Positions 1 through 6,491 of a DNA stretch of 7,150 bases are shown piece after piece (positions within the stretch are counted from its first letter, which is position 1; every line of letters starts with the position of its first letter). The notes below the pieces were generated by a model that worked only from the letters and a program-made list of their open reading frames with translations, had not been told where the DNA came from and ran no database searches. The position numbers and the translations under genes are program-made. Location: positions 1 to 7,150 of the forward strand of contig CAAFEV010000086.1 in NCBI GenBank assembly GCA_900762005.1. Direction: 5' to 3'. The DNA is from an uncultured Oscillospiraceae bacterium (GTDB lineage Bacteria > Bacillota > Clostridia > Oscillospirales > Oscillospiraceae).

Positions 1-107
1 GATGATTATATCACAAAAACAGAGAAATTTCCACTCTATAAAATGGGTTTTGCATCCCCGCGTGCAGGTGTAACAATAAGATATGACACCGCTTCGCACA
101 AATTATC

Positions 108-136
108 ATGACGGCCGCTTTTTTCTGTGCTATACT
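108..136 (+). promoter_or_regulatory. Probable sigma-A promoter of the AraC-family gene
   Basis: A TATACT -10 hexamer lies at 131-136. Exactly 17 nt upstream is ATGACG (108-113), which matches the TTGACA consensus at four of six positions. The transcript would start near 143 and have a very short leader before the ribosome site at 152-157 (AGGAGG) and the ATG at 164. Called by eye, without a scoring model. Confidence 0.5.
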
Positions 137-163
137 GTGAGTACACGAAACAGGAGGGACACT

Positions 164-1036
164 ATGGATTGGATTACCGGCATTCAGCGCGCGATTGACT
201 ACACCGAGGCACACCTGACAGACGAAATTGATTTTGAGGCGGTGGCGAAGCAGGCCTATTCGTCGGCGTTTCATTTTCAGCGGATGTTCGGGATGCTCTG
301 CGGCTTCACGCTCGGTGACTACATCCGAATGCGGCGGCTTTCGCTTGCGGCTGACGAGCTGCAGCGAACAAATGACCGCGTGATTGACATTGCGGTGAAA
401 TACGGCTATGACACGCCTGAGAGCTTTTCACGTGCCTTCACCCGCTTTCATGGCATCACGCCGACGCAGGCGCGGCACGGCGGAACCATTAAATCCTTCT
501 CCCGCCTATTCGTAAAATTGATTTTAGACGGAGGAAAACTCATGGACTACAGAATTGAAAAGAAAGACGCATTCCGGCTCATCTGCAAGAAAAAGCAGGT
601 CAATCAGCCGCAGGGCGAAACCGCAACAGCGGACATCTCCGCATTCTGGAATGAGTGCAGTGCAAACGGCACCATGGAGGTGCTCTGCAAGTACGGCAGA
701 TTCGACAATTATCAGGGTATTCTGGGCGTCTGCTTCTCCGACGAGCTGGCGGACAACGGCTTCCCTTACGGCATCGGCGCGGAATATAACGGTACCCCGA
801 TTGCGGACGAAGGATTTGATGTCATCGAAATCCCGGCATACACCTTTGCGGTGTTCCAGTGCAGGGGCAGGATGCCGGATGCCTTCAAGGACACCTATAA
901 ACGGATTTGCACGGAGTTCTTCCCCCAGAGCAACTACGCTTACGGCAGCGGCGTTGAGCTGGAGATCTATCCCTCTGCGGACACACAGGATCCGAATTAC
1001 TATTGTGAAATTTGGATTGCGGTCAAGGAAAAGTAA
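164..1036 (+). CDS. AraC-family transcriptional regulator with C-terminal GyrI-like effector-binding domain
   Basis: This 290-residue protein is a predicted DNA-binding regulator. Residues about 8-107 form the double helix-turn-helix of the AraC/XylS family; the second half carries the classical signature, with VIDIAVKYGYDTPESFSRAF (73-92) followed by GITPTQAR (97-104). Residues about 127-289 resemble the GyrI-like/Rob-type effector-binding fold, with the usual closing pattern of an acidic ELEIYP strand and a YYCEIWIAV strand. Such proteins often bind small amphipathic or cationic compounds, but the ligand here cannot be told. The start at 164 was chosen because AGGAGG (152-157) sits 6 nt upstream and the HTH domain begins right after; an in-frame ATG at 83 has no comparable site and lies upstream of the predicted transcription start. 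The gene stands alone and faces the minus-strand genes. An internal ATG at 542 also has a strong ribosome site (separate entry). Confidence 0.92.
   Translation: MDWITGIQRAIDYTEAHLTDEIDFEAVAKQAYSSAFHFQRMFGMLCGFTLGDYIRMRRLSLAADELQRTNDRVIDIAVKYGYDTPESFSRAFTRFHGITPTQARHGGTIKSFSRLFVKLILDGGKLMDYRIEKKDAFRLICKKKQVNQPQGETATADISAFWNECSANGTMEVLCKYGRFDNYQGILGVCFSDELADNGFPYGIGAEYNGTPIADEGFDVIEIPAYTFAVFQCRGRMPDAFKDTYKRICTEFFPQSNYAYGSGVELEIYPSADTQDPNYYCEIWIAVKEK
530..544 (+). promoter_or_regulatory. Internal ribosome site and in-frame ATG inside the AraC-type gene
   Basis: GGAGG at 530-534 is followed after 7 nt by an ATG at 542-544, in frame with the regulator (codon 127). This is exactly the boundary between the DNA-binding and effector-binding domains. 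Initiation here would give a free 164-residue GyrI-like protein. The spacing is seen in the sequence; its use is inferred. Confidence 0.45.
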
Positions 1037-1043
1037 ACAACGC

Positions 1044-1089
1044 AAAAGCCCGGCAGCACGGTGTTTTCACCGTAAGCTGCCGGGCTTTT
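1044..1089. terminator. Bidirectional intrinsic terminator between convergent genes
   Basis: A perfect 14-bp outer stem pairs 1044-1057 (AAAAGCCCGGCAGC) with 1076-1089. Inside it, ACGGTG (1058-1063) pairs with CACCGT (1068-1073) around a TTTT loop, leaving an AA bulge at 1074-1075. The arms end in four A and four T, so each strand's RNA has a GC-rich stem followed by U residues. It begins 8 nt after the AraC-type stop codon and lies 18 nt beyond the deacetylase stop, so it fits termination from both sides. Confidence 0.88.
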
Positions 1090-1106
1090 CAATGATGATT
1101 GATGAT

Positions 1107-2828
1107 TTATTGCTTTTTCTCCAATAGCGTGCGCAGACGCAGAAAAACCGTTGCCGACTGTGCGCGGGTGGCGAGGTCCGACGGCGCAAAATCGTGGTTT
1201 TGGTCACCGCGGATGATATCCAGAGAGCTGAGCTTTTCCACGCTTTCATAAGCCCAGCCTGCAATCTCGTCCTTGTCCCGATAGGTGATGTCTCCCCGCG
1301 TGAGCGGATAAGAAAAGGCTTGCAGCGCACGCTCCAGCATGACGCACATCTCCTCGCGGGAGATGCTGCGCTCCGGGCGGAAGGTATTGTTCTCATAGCC
1401 GCGCACAATGTCGTTCTTCGCCGCCCATGTAACCGCGTCGGTATAATACGCACCGGTGCGGACATCGTTGAAGACGGCAGTACCGGAAACCGCCGTATCA
1501 AAGCCGCCCTGCTTCGCCAGACGGTAGAGCACGGTGACAAACATCCCGCGTGTGACGCTCTCCTCAGGCGAAAAACGGTACAAATCCGTGCCCTTGAACA
1601 AGCCGAGCGTCACCGCCTCATCCACATTGTGGAAGTACCACGCGGTATTCGGCACATCGAAAAACAGGTTGCCGCGCTGCGTGCAATAAATCGTCTGCAC
1701 GCCGGAATTCACACCATCGCCCATAATGCGATAACGCACAACGCCGTCCCCGCAAGGCAGCGGAGCGGCATAGCAGGTGCTTGCCGCACCCGGCAGACTG
1801 CCGTCGGTCGTAAATCGGATGTCAGTGTTCTCGTTCGGATTGGAAAAGACGATTTTTCCGTTCTCCACCCGTATAGACAAATCGGAAAGCGCAACCGTTG
1901 GCATTGTCTGCGTCAGCACCGCGCTGCAGCTGCCGTTGCGGTTATACGCCGCAACCGCCTTGATGCTCTGCCCCTGCGTCATGGGAAGGCTGTCGGTGTA
2001 GAGCTTGCCGCCCAGCATGGGGTCGCTGCCGTCTGTGGTATAATACACCTTTGCTCCGGAGGGCGCAGACAGCGAGACGCGGTATCCGCCGTAAACCGCC
2101 TTGACCGCCACAACCGGCTTTTGCACGGGTCCTAAATCGGTGCCGGTCGGCTTGCAGGAATGATAGGTACTGCCGTTATTCAGGCTTACCCCGCGCCGCC
2201 GGAACAGCTCGTTCACCGTGACAAACTCATAGCCCTCATCCAAAAGGTCATCAATCGCCATCAGTGCGCCGTCTACGGAGGTCGCGTGAATGTCATGCAC
2301 CAGCACAACCGCGCCGTCAAAGGCATCGGCGACGATGTTTTTGCGGACGGTCTGCGCATTGCGGTATTTCCAGTCCAGCGGGTCCACCGACCAGATGATG
2401 GCGGGGCGGTTAATCAGCGTGAGCGTGTGGCTGTTATAGTCGCCGTAGGGCGGGCGCAGCAGATAAGACAGCTCCAGGCCGAGGTGTCCGTTGAGAATCT
2501 TATCGGTTTTATTCAGCTCCCAACGCACCTCATCGTCGCTTTTCGTGGATAGCGTCGGATGGTCATATGTATGCTGAGCAAGCTGGTGTCCCTCACGGAA
2601 CACGCGGCGCACCGTCTCGGGATAATTTTCGGCGCACTGTCCGAGCATAAAAAAGGTTACCTTGACGCCGCGCTCTGCAAGCCCGTCAAGCAGGCGGTTG
2701 GTGTCGCGCCCGGGTCCGTCATCAAAGGTCAGGGCAATCAGCTTGCCGCCCTTGCTCGCCGAAGCCGCCGCCGGCAAAATCGTCAACAGGCACAGCAGTG
2801 CCAGCAGGAGTGAAATCACTCGCTTCAT
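1107..2828 (-). CDS. Secreted polysaccharide deacetylase with chitobiase-like and SLH domains
   Basis: This 573-residue protein probably removes acetyl groups from a cell-wall glycan (peptidoglycan or another N-acetylated polymer) at the surface. Residues 1-24 are a signal peptide (KR, a hydrophobic core, then an A-S-A cleavage site). The NodB catalytic domain spans about 28-212. TFDDGP (34-39) supplies the catalytic base D36 and metal ligand D37, HTYDH (86-90) supplies metal ligands H86 and H90, and RPPYG (125-129), DPLDW (149-153) and VLVHDI (175-180, H178) complete the motif set, so it should be active. Two chitobiase C-terminal-like beta modules follow, marked by YYTTDGSDP (262-270) and RFTTDGSLP (338-346). 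Three SLH repeats (about 388-437, 452-502, 514-566) would hold it on the wall. The ATG at 2828 is preferred over the in-frame TTG at 2834 because GGAGG (2837-2841) lies 8 nt from the ATG but only 2 nt from the TTG. The substrate is not determined by sequence. Confidence 0.93.
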   Translation of the reverse strand: MKRVISLLLALLCLLTILPAAASASKGGKLIALTFDDGPGRDTNRLLDGLAERGVKVTFFMLGQCAENYPETVRRVFREGHQLAQHTYDHPTLSTKSDDEVRWELNKTDKILNGHLGLELSYLLRPPYGDYNSHTLTLINRPAIIWSVDPLDWKYRNAQTVRKNIVADAFDGAVVLVHDIHATSVDGALMAIDDLLDEGYEFVTVNELFRRRGVSLNNGSTYHSCKPTGTDLGPVQKPVVAVKAVYGGYRVSLSAPSGAKVYYTTDGSDPMLGGKLYTDSLPMTQGQSIKAVAAYNRNGSCSAVLTQTMPTVALSDLSIRVENGKIVFSNPNENTDIRFTTDGSLPGAASTCYAAPLPCGDGVVRYRIMGDGVNSGVQTIYCTQRGNLFFDVPNTAWYFHNVDEAVTLGLFKGTDLYRFSPEESVTRGMFVTVLYRLAKQGGFDTAVSGTAVFNDVRTGAYYTDAVTWAAKNDIVRGYENNTFRPERSISREEMCVMLERALQAFSYPLTRGDITYRDKDEIAGWAYESVEKLSSLDIIRGDQNHDFAPSDLATRAQSATVFLRLRTLLEKKQ

Positions 2829-3312
2829 GTTCAAATCCTCCGTTGTCTTTTTCTTTCAGAGGAGGCTGTCCGTCCGCGTTCAGCGGCAGCAGCGCGTATT
2901 CCGCGCCGTACAGCAGTTCTCTGCAAAATTGTTCGACCCATTCGGGAAATTGCACCGCCTGCGCAGGCGGCAGGGCAAGGTCAAAGCCGTCGTGCCGTTG
3001 CCGCAAAAAAGCACCCTCGACGGCAATGCCGTCCAGTACTCCGCGCCACGGCTGCCACTCCCCTTTCGGCGTCACAGCTGCAACAAAGCCATCTACGCCG
3101 TTTGCAAGCCGCTTTTCCGGCAGACGGGCAGTCAGCACGCCGCTGCGGTCCGCGATGCCTAAGTATTCTGAGCCATACCCCGTTATGACGTAAATGCGGC
3201 GCGGCAGTTCCCCATTATTTTTTAATTTGCAGGTGAATTTTTTGTAAAGCCCCTCCGTGTGCCATTCGCAGGTGCCAACCGGTATTCCGTTTTCCATAAT
3301 TTCATGCTTCAT
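2722..3312 (-). CDS. Conserved-looking protein of unknown function, overlapping the deacetylase gene
   Basis: I do not recognise a named family. The 196-residue frame has no signal peptide or membrane segment. The N-terminal part (about 10-80) looks beta-rich, with GTCEWHTEGLYKKFTCKL (13-30); charged and aromatic residues follow, with a possible helix around PEWVEQFCRELL (123-134). This resembles small hypothetical proteins I recall in Clostridia genomes, but that is memory, not a search. The ATG at 3312 is preferred over GTG at 3330 because CCCTCCT on the + strand (3320-3326) places AGGAGGG 7 nt upstream. It starts 42 nt after the mazF stop. The last 35 or so residues (from about 162) overlap the start of the deacetylase gene by 107 nt and are rich in G, A, D and P, so the true end may be earlier. 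Confidence 0.7.
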   Translation of the reverse strand: MKHEIMENGIPVGTCEWHTEGLYKKFTCKLKNNGELPRRIYVITGYGSEYLGIADRSGVLTARLPEKRLANGVDGFVAAVTPKGEWQPWRGVLDGIAVEGAFLRQRHDGFDLALPPAQAVQFPEWVEQFCRELLYGAEYALLPLNADGQPPLKEKDNGGFEHEASDFTPAGTAVPVDDFAGGGFGEQGRQADCPDL

Positions 3313-3319
3313 GATAAAT

Positions 3320-3346
3320 CCCTCCTGCACATGATATGCAGGAGGG
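3320..3346 (-). promoter_or_regulatory. Hairpin covering the ribosome site of the unknown gene
   Basis: CCCTCCTGCA (3320-3329) and TGCAGGAGGG (3337-3346) form a perfect 10-bp inverted repeat around a 7-nt loop. In the minus-strand transcript the 3' arm contains the whole AGGAGGG ribosome site of the gene starting at 3312, so the folded stem would hide it. The stem is followed by AUUUAUC rather than a U-run, which makes a classical terminator less likely. It could be a translational switch or an RNA-end stabiliser for mazF. Confidence 0.6.
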
Positions 3347-3354
3347 TTGCGCTT

Positions 3355-3711
3355 TTATCCCTGCGGTAAACCGAAGCTGACGGCTATCGCGTTATCCACG
3401 CGGGTCATCATGCTCTCATCCAGTCTGCCCATATGCTCGCGCAGACGGCGTTTATCGATGGTACGTATTTGCTCCAGCAGAACAACCGAGTCCTTGGTCA
3501 GCCCGACGTTCTTTCCCAACAGCTCAATGTGCGTCGGGAGCTTCGCCTTGTTGGTCTGGCTGGTAATCGCCGCCGCAATCACCGTCGGGGAATGGCGATT
3601 GCCGGTATCGTTCTGCACAATCAGCACCGGTCGCGTGCCGCCTTGCTCGCTGCCGACGACCGGACTTAAGTCTGCGTAAAAAATATCGCCCCGCTTAATC
3701 GTTGTTTCCAT
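3355..3711 (-). CDS. mazF: MazF/NdoA (PemK-family) endoribonuclease toxin
   Basis: The 118-residue product closely follows Bacillus subtilis NdoA (EndoA/MazF), a sequence-specific mRNA-cleaving endoribonuclease of toxin-antitoxin systems. Recognisable stretches are KRGDIFYADLSPVVGSEQGG (6-25), RPVLIVQNDTGNR (27-39), SPTVIAAAIT (41-50), KLPTHIEL (57-64) and VVLLEQIRTIDKRRL (76-90). The catalytic Arg and Thr of NdoA (R25, T48) correspond to R27 and T50, so activity is expected. The ATG at 3711 is preferred over GTG at 3720: GGAG (3722-3725) lies 10 nt before the ATG and 1 nt before the GTG, and NdoA also begins just before KRGD. It follows alr in the same direction, as in Bacillus, but the antitoxin gene normally between them is not visible. 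Confidence 0.93.
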   Translation of the reverse strand: METTIKRGDIFYADLSPVVGSEQGGTRPVLIVQNDTGNRHSPTVIAAAITSQTNKAKLPTHIELLGKNVGLTKDSVVLLEQIRTIDKRRLREHMGRLDESMMTRVDNAIAVSFGLPQG

Positions 3712-3829
3712 TTGCTTCACGCTCCGTCATTTGTCTCCGCGCCGCGCAAGCACATCGCGGCCCGGTAACCATATTCTCCCACGCAAAAGCAAGAATTATT
3801 CAACGGAGTCTTGTTCTATTCTATGCGGC
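3712..3829 (-). other. alr–mazF intergenic gap, no antitoxin gene found
   Basis: In Bacillus the ribbon-helix-helix antitoxin gene ndoAI lies between alr and ndoA. Here the 118-nt gap is too short for it. The only start-to-stop frame seen reading toward mazF is a 25-codon one (3772 to 3695) with a poorly spaced GGGAG, which I do not accept as a gene. I see no convincing promoter or terminator hairpin in the gap. Confidence 0.6.
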
Positions 3830-5005
3830 TTAAACGATATATTGCAAAATCTCGGTTTCATTTTCCCCGTCGTGGTAAACGCGGGGAATACGCTTGTTGA
3901 TGCCGCACAGCAGCTCATAGGAAATGGTGCCCAGACGGTGCGCCATGCTGCTGACCTCAATCTCGTCCCCGCCGTCCGTGCCGAACACGGTCACGATGTC
4001 CCCCACCTTTGTCTCCGGCACACGGGTGATGTCCACCATGCACATATCCATGCAGATGCGCCCGATTTGCGGCACACGCCTGCCATGCAGGAGGAAGGAC
4101 AGATTGTTGGAGAAGCTGCGCGACAAGCCGTCGGCGTAGCCGATGCCGAGCACGGCAATTCTTTCCGGCTCTTCGGTCGTGTAGGTTCTGCCGTAGCTGA
4201 CGGTGATATTCGGCTCGAAGTTACGGATTTGAGAGATGGTCGCACGCAACTGCATGACAGGCTTTAGGTCAATCCTGCCGCGCAAATCCTCCGACGGCAG
4301 CAAGCCGTAGGTTGCGATGCCGGGACGAATCATATCGAGCGCGTACTGCGGGTAGAGAATGCTCGCGCCGCTGTTGCAGCAGTGGCGGATTTCCGGCGCA
4401 ATGCCGACGGACCTGAGCGTGTCGAGCATCGCCGTGAAGCGTTCAAACTGCGTGTGCGTAAAATTCGCGTCCGCACCGTCAATGGAGTCCGCCACGCAGA
4501 AATGCATGAAAATACCCTCAATCAGCAGGTGCTTCATCTGCGCCACCTGCTTCAGCTCGTCTATGGTTTTCTCGTGGTCATATGCAAAAAAGCCGAGGCG
4601 GGACATTCCGGTATCGAGCTTGATGTGTACGCGCAGGCGGCGGTTGGTACCCTCCAGCCGCTGCTCCAGCACTTCGGCATACTCTAAGCTGTGAACCTCC
4701 TGCTGCAGCCCCATGGCAGCCAAATCCTGCGCATAGAACGGCGGCGTATAACCCAGAATCAGTATCGGTCCGCGGATGCCGCCGCGCCGTAGCTGCACTG
4801 CCTCCTCAATGTTGGATACCGCCAGATATTCCGCGCCGAGCTGCGTCAGGTGGCGGCTGACCGGAACCGCGCCGTGCCCGTAGGCATCTGCCTTGACCAC
4901 ACCCAAAAAACGGCAGGAGGACGGCATCTTTTCACGCAGTGCGCGGTAATTATGCTCCAAATCATCGAGCGATACATCCGCCCATGCTCTTCTTAAGTAT
5001 TCCAT
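3830..5005 (-). CDS. alr: Alanine racemase, PLP-dependent
   Basis: The enzyme interconverts L- and D-alanine in the cytoplasm and supplies D-alanine for peptidoglycan precursors; in spore formers it may also limit L-alanine as a germinant. At 391 residues it has full family length. The PLP-binding lysine is K38 in VVKADAYGHG (36-45). MSRLGF (134-139, R136), CCNSGAS (209-215), RPGIATYG (227-234), the catalytic tyrosine Y290 in GIGYADG (287-293), GRICMDM (315-321) with its substrate-site methionine, and the closing ISYELLCGINKRIPRVY (361-377) are all present, so it should be active. The ATG at 5005 lies 13 nt after the lipoprotein stop; its ribosome site is weak (GATGGGAT, overlapping that stop), which suggests translational coupling. 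The N-terminal TIM-barrel and C-terminal beta domain are both complete. Confidence 0.97.
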   Translation of the reverse strand: MEYLRRAWADVSLDDLEHNYRALREKMPSSCRFLGVVKADAYGHGAVPVSRHLTQLGAEYLAVSNIEEAVQLRRGGIRGPILILGYTPPFYAQDLAAMGLQQEVHSLEYAEVLEQRLEGTNRRLRVHIKLDTGMSRLGFFAYDHEKTIDELKQVAQMKHLLIEGIFMHFCVADSIDGADANFTHTQFERFTAMLDTLRSVGIAPEIRHCCNSGASILYPQYALDMIRPGIATYGLLPSEDLRGRIDLKPVMQLRATISQIRNFEPNITVSYGRTYTTEEPERIAVLGIGYADGLSRSFSNNLSFLLHGRRVPQIGRICMDMCMVDITRVPETKVGDIVTVFGTDGGDEIEVSSMAHRLGTISYELLCGINKRIPRVYHDGENETEILQYIV

Positions 5006-5018
5006 AACTGTTATCCCA

Positions 5019-5579
5019 TCAATTCATTGAAAAATCGGAAATTGTCATCCGCAAAATCCTTTGTTCATTATAGCACACCTCGGCAAGAAATGGTAGCCCG
5101 TTTTCAAACCACGTGTCCAAAGTCAGGCGTTTCTCGTCAAAATCCTTCTCATAGGTGGCGCGGTAGTGCTCCTTTTCCATGCCGCCGGAGGCGATGTATT
5201 CGCTCAGCCAGCAGCGCACCGCAATCGCAGGCGCAGCAATCGGCGCGACATTGCCGTTTGCAAGCAGCTCGAAATCCAGTGCCATACCGTCATAGGTGAT
5301 ACTGCCGCCGCCCTCGGAAACCGTCGCGGTAATATCGGCTATCGTCTCCGGTGCAAGCACCGTCACGCGCAGCACACCCTCCGCATCGGCTTGACACTCC
5401 AGCGTAAAGCACTGCACCGTATCGCCGTAATCCGCCGTTATCTCCGCCTGAAAGCGGCAGCTCCCCGCCTGCACCAGCGCAGCACGAAAATCCGCCGCAG
5501 GTGTTACCGCTGCTTCAGAACCTGCGCAGCCGCCTAAAAGTATTGCAAACAGAATCAACAGCGTCGCAAAACGCCGCAA
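5019..5579 (-). CDS. Small lipoprotein in the YdcC/GerS position beside alr
   Basis: The 186-residue product begins MRRFATLLILFAILLGGC: a short positive N-terminus, a hydrophobic core and an L-G-G-C lipobox (15-18), so Cys18 should be lipidated and the protein held outside the cytoplasmic membrane. The remainder alternates short hydrophobic strands (CRFQAEITADYGD, 41-53; FTLECQADAEGVLRVTVLAP, 58-77), as expected of a LolA-like half-barrel. In Bacillus (ydcC) and Clostridioides difficile (gerS) lipoproteins of this kind lie just before alr; GerS is needed for spore cortex modification and germination. Assignment here rests on position and general character, not on a diagnostic motif. The start is a TTG: no ATG or GTG lies in frame between the preceding TAA (5592-5594) and the signal peptide, and AAGGA (5589-5593) is 9 nt upstream. 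It starts 12 nt after nnrD. Confidence 0.85.
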   Translation of the reverse strand: MRRFATLLILFAILLGGCAGSEAAVTPAADFRAALVQAGSCRFQAEITADYGDTVQCFTLECQADAEGVLRVTVLAPETIADITATVSEGGGSITYDGMALDFELLANGNVAPIAAPAIAVRCWLSEYIASGGMEKEHYRATYEKDFDEKRLTLDTWFENGLPFLAEVCYNEQRILRMTISDFSMN

Positions 5580-5588
5580 GCAATCACA

Positions 5589-5593
5589 TCCTT
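5589..5593 (-). promoter_or_regulatory. Ribosome site deciding the TTG start of the lipoprotein
   Basis: AAGGA on the minus strand overlaps the TAA stop of nnrD and lies 9 nt before the TTG at 5579. The overlap of stop and ribosome site suggests coupled translation of the two genes. Confidence 0.6.
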
Positions 5594-6458
5594 ATTTCAG
5601 TAGTCGCGGTAATATCGGCAGTAAGTCCGAGGGTAACAGCCCGTACTCCCCCAGCCGTGCGGCGCAGTTATCCGCCGCCGTGCCGTGCAGCCATGCCGCT
5701 GCCGCTGCCGCCCTTGCCGGAGAAAGCCCCTGTCCCAGCAGCGAAACCAGAATGCCCGCCAGTACGTCGCCGCTGCCCCCGGTGGCAAGACCGGGATTGC
5801 CGCAATGGTTGACATAACATTCCTTTTCGCCGCAAATCAGGGTTCGGTGTCCCTTGAGCAAAACCGTTGCGCCGGTCTGCATTTGCAGGCGTTTCACTGC
5901 CGAAAGGCGGGAGCCGGAGGATGAATCGCCGCCCAAACGTTGAAATTCACCGTCGTGTGGCGTCAAAACCAACGGACAAGCCGCGCCGCGCAGTAGATTT
6001 ATATGCGCGGAAAGCACATTTATGCCATCGGCATCGACCACCACCGGGCAGCTTGCGTTTTGCAACACCGCCCGCGCAACGGCGAGCGTACCCTCGCTTT
6101 GCCCCATCCCGCAACCGAGCAGACAGGCATCACAGGCGGCAAGCCGCTCTAAAATCTGCGGAATCGCCGCCGCAGAGAGCTTTCCGTCCTCGTCGGGCAT
6201 GGGAAAAACCATCGGCTCCAGCAGCCGTCCGGCGACAATTTCATAGACCGATTGCGGCACACAGGAGAACACCAAGCCCGCACCCGTGCGCACCGCTGCC
6301 CGTGCCGCGAGCACCGGCGCACCGGTATAGCCGACCGAGCCGCACAGCAGCAGAATTCTCCCGTAATCTCCCTTATGGGAATCGCGCGGTCGTTCCGGCA
6401 GCCAACGATGCAGCTTGGCGGCATTCATCTCCAATAATGGCACGCTTATCCTTGCCAT
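5592..6458 (-). CDS. nnrD: ADP-dependent NAD(P)H-hydrate dehydratase
   Basis: The enzyme repairs damaged nicotinamide cofactors: it dehydrates the S-hydrate of NADH or NADPH with ADP in the bacterial enzymes. The 288 residues match the ribokinase-like YjeF C-terminal (CARKD) domain: HKGDYGRILLLCGSVGYTGA (28-47), AVRTGAGLV (55-63), VVVDADGINVL (139-149), LTPHDGEFQRL (165-175), TVLLKGHRTLI (198-208) and NPGLATGGSGDVLAGIL (221-237), where D231 of GSGD is the catalytic Asp. The N-terminal epimerase domain (NnrE) found fused in many bacteria is absent, so the epimerase would have to be elsewhere. The ATG at 6458 has GGAGGG (6465-6470) 6 nt upstream. It is the first gene of the apparent nnrD–lipoprotein–alr operon, downstream of the promoter at 6519-6527. 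Confidence 0.95.
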   Translation of the reverse strand: MARISVPLLEMNAAKLHRWLPERPRDSHKGDYGRILLLCGSVGYTGAPVLAARAAVRTGAGLVFSCVPQSVYEIVAGRLLEPMVFPMPDEDGKLSAAAIPQILERLAACDACLLGCGMGQSEGTLAVARAVLQNASCPVVVDADGINVLSAHINLLRGAACPLVLTPHDGEFQRLGGDSSSGSRLSAVKRLQMQTGATVLLKGHRTLICGEKECYVNHCGNPGLATGGSGDVLAGILVSLLGQGLSPARAAAAAAWLHGTAADNCAARLGEYGLLPSDLLPILPRLLK

Positions 6459-6491
6459 GACGCTCCCTCCGTTTCCGATTGCTTACATTCA

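Noticed and set aside
129..148. Imperfect palindrome over the -10 of the regulator as a self-operator
   Set aside because: The arms GTGCTA and GTACAC match only at four of six positions, which is too weak to support an operator.
83..163. N-terminal extension of the AraC-type protein from ATG 83
   Set aside because: The extra 27 residues lie upstream of the predicted transcription start, lack a ribosome site and do not belong to the HTH domain.
11..274. 87-codon minus-strand frame upstream of the regulator
   Set aside because: It runs antisense through the regulator's promoter and start, with no recognisable domain or supporting signal.
1194..2135. 313-codon + strand frame opposite the deacetylase gene
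   Set aside because: It is antisense to a gene with complete catalytic motifs, and its translation is rich in R, H and A without domains, as expected of a shadow frame.
3695..3772. 25-codon frame (minus strand) between alr and mazF as a leader peptide or mini-antitoxin
   Set aside because: The only ribosome-like motif (GGGAG, 3776-3780) is 3 nt from the ATG, the frame overlaps the start of mazF by 17 nt, and the peptide has no recognisable antitoxin feature.
5867..6460. 197-codon + strand frame opposite nnrD
   Set aside because: Very rich in Arg, Pro and Ala, antisense to a clear nnrD, without its own ribosome site.
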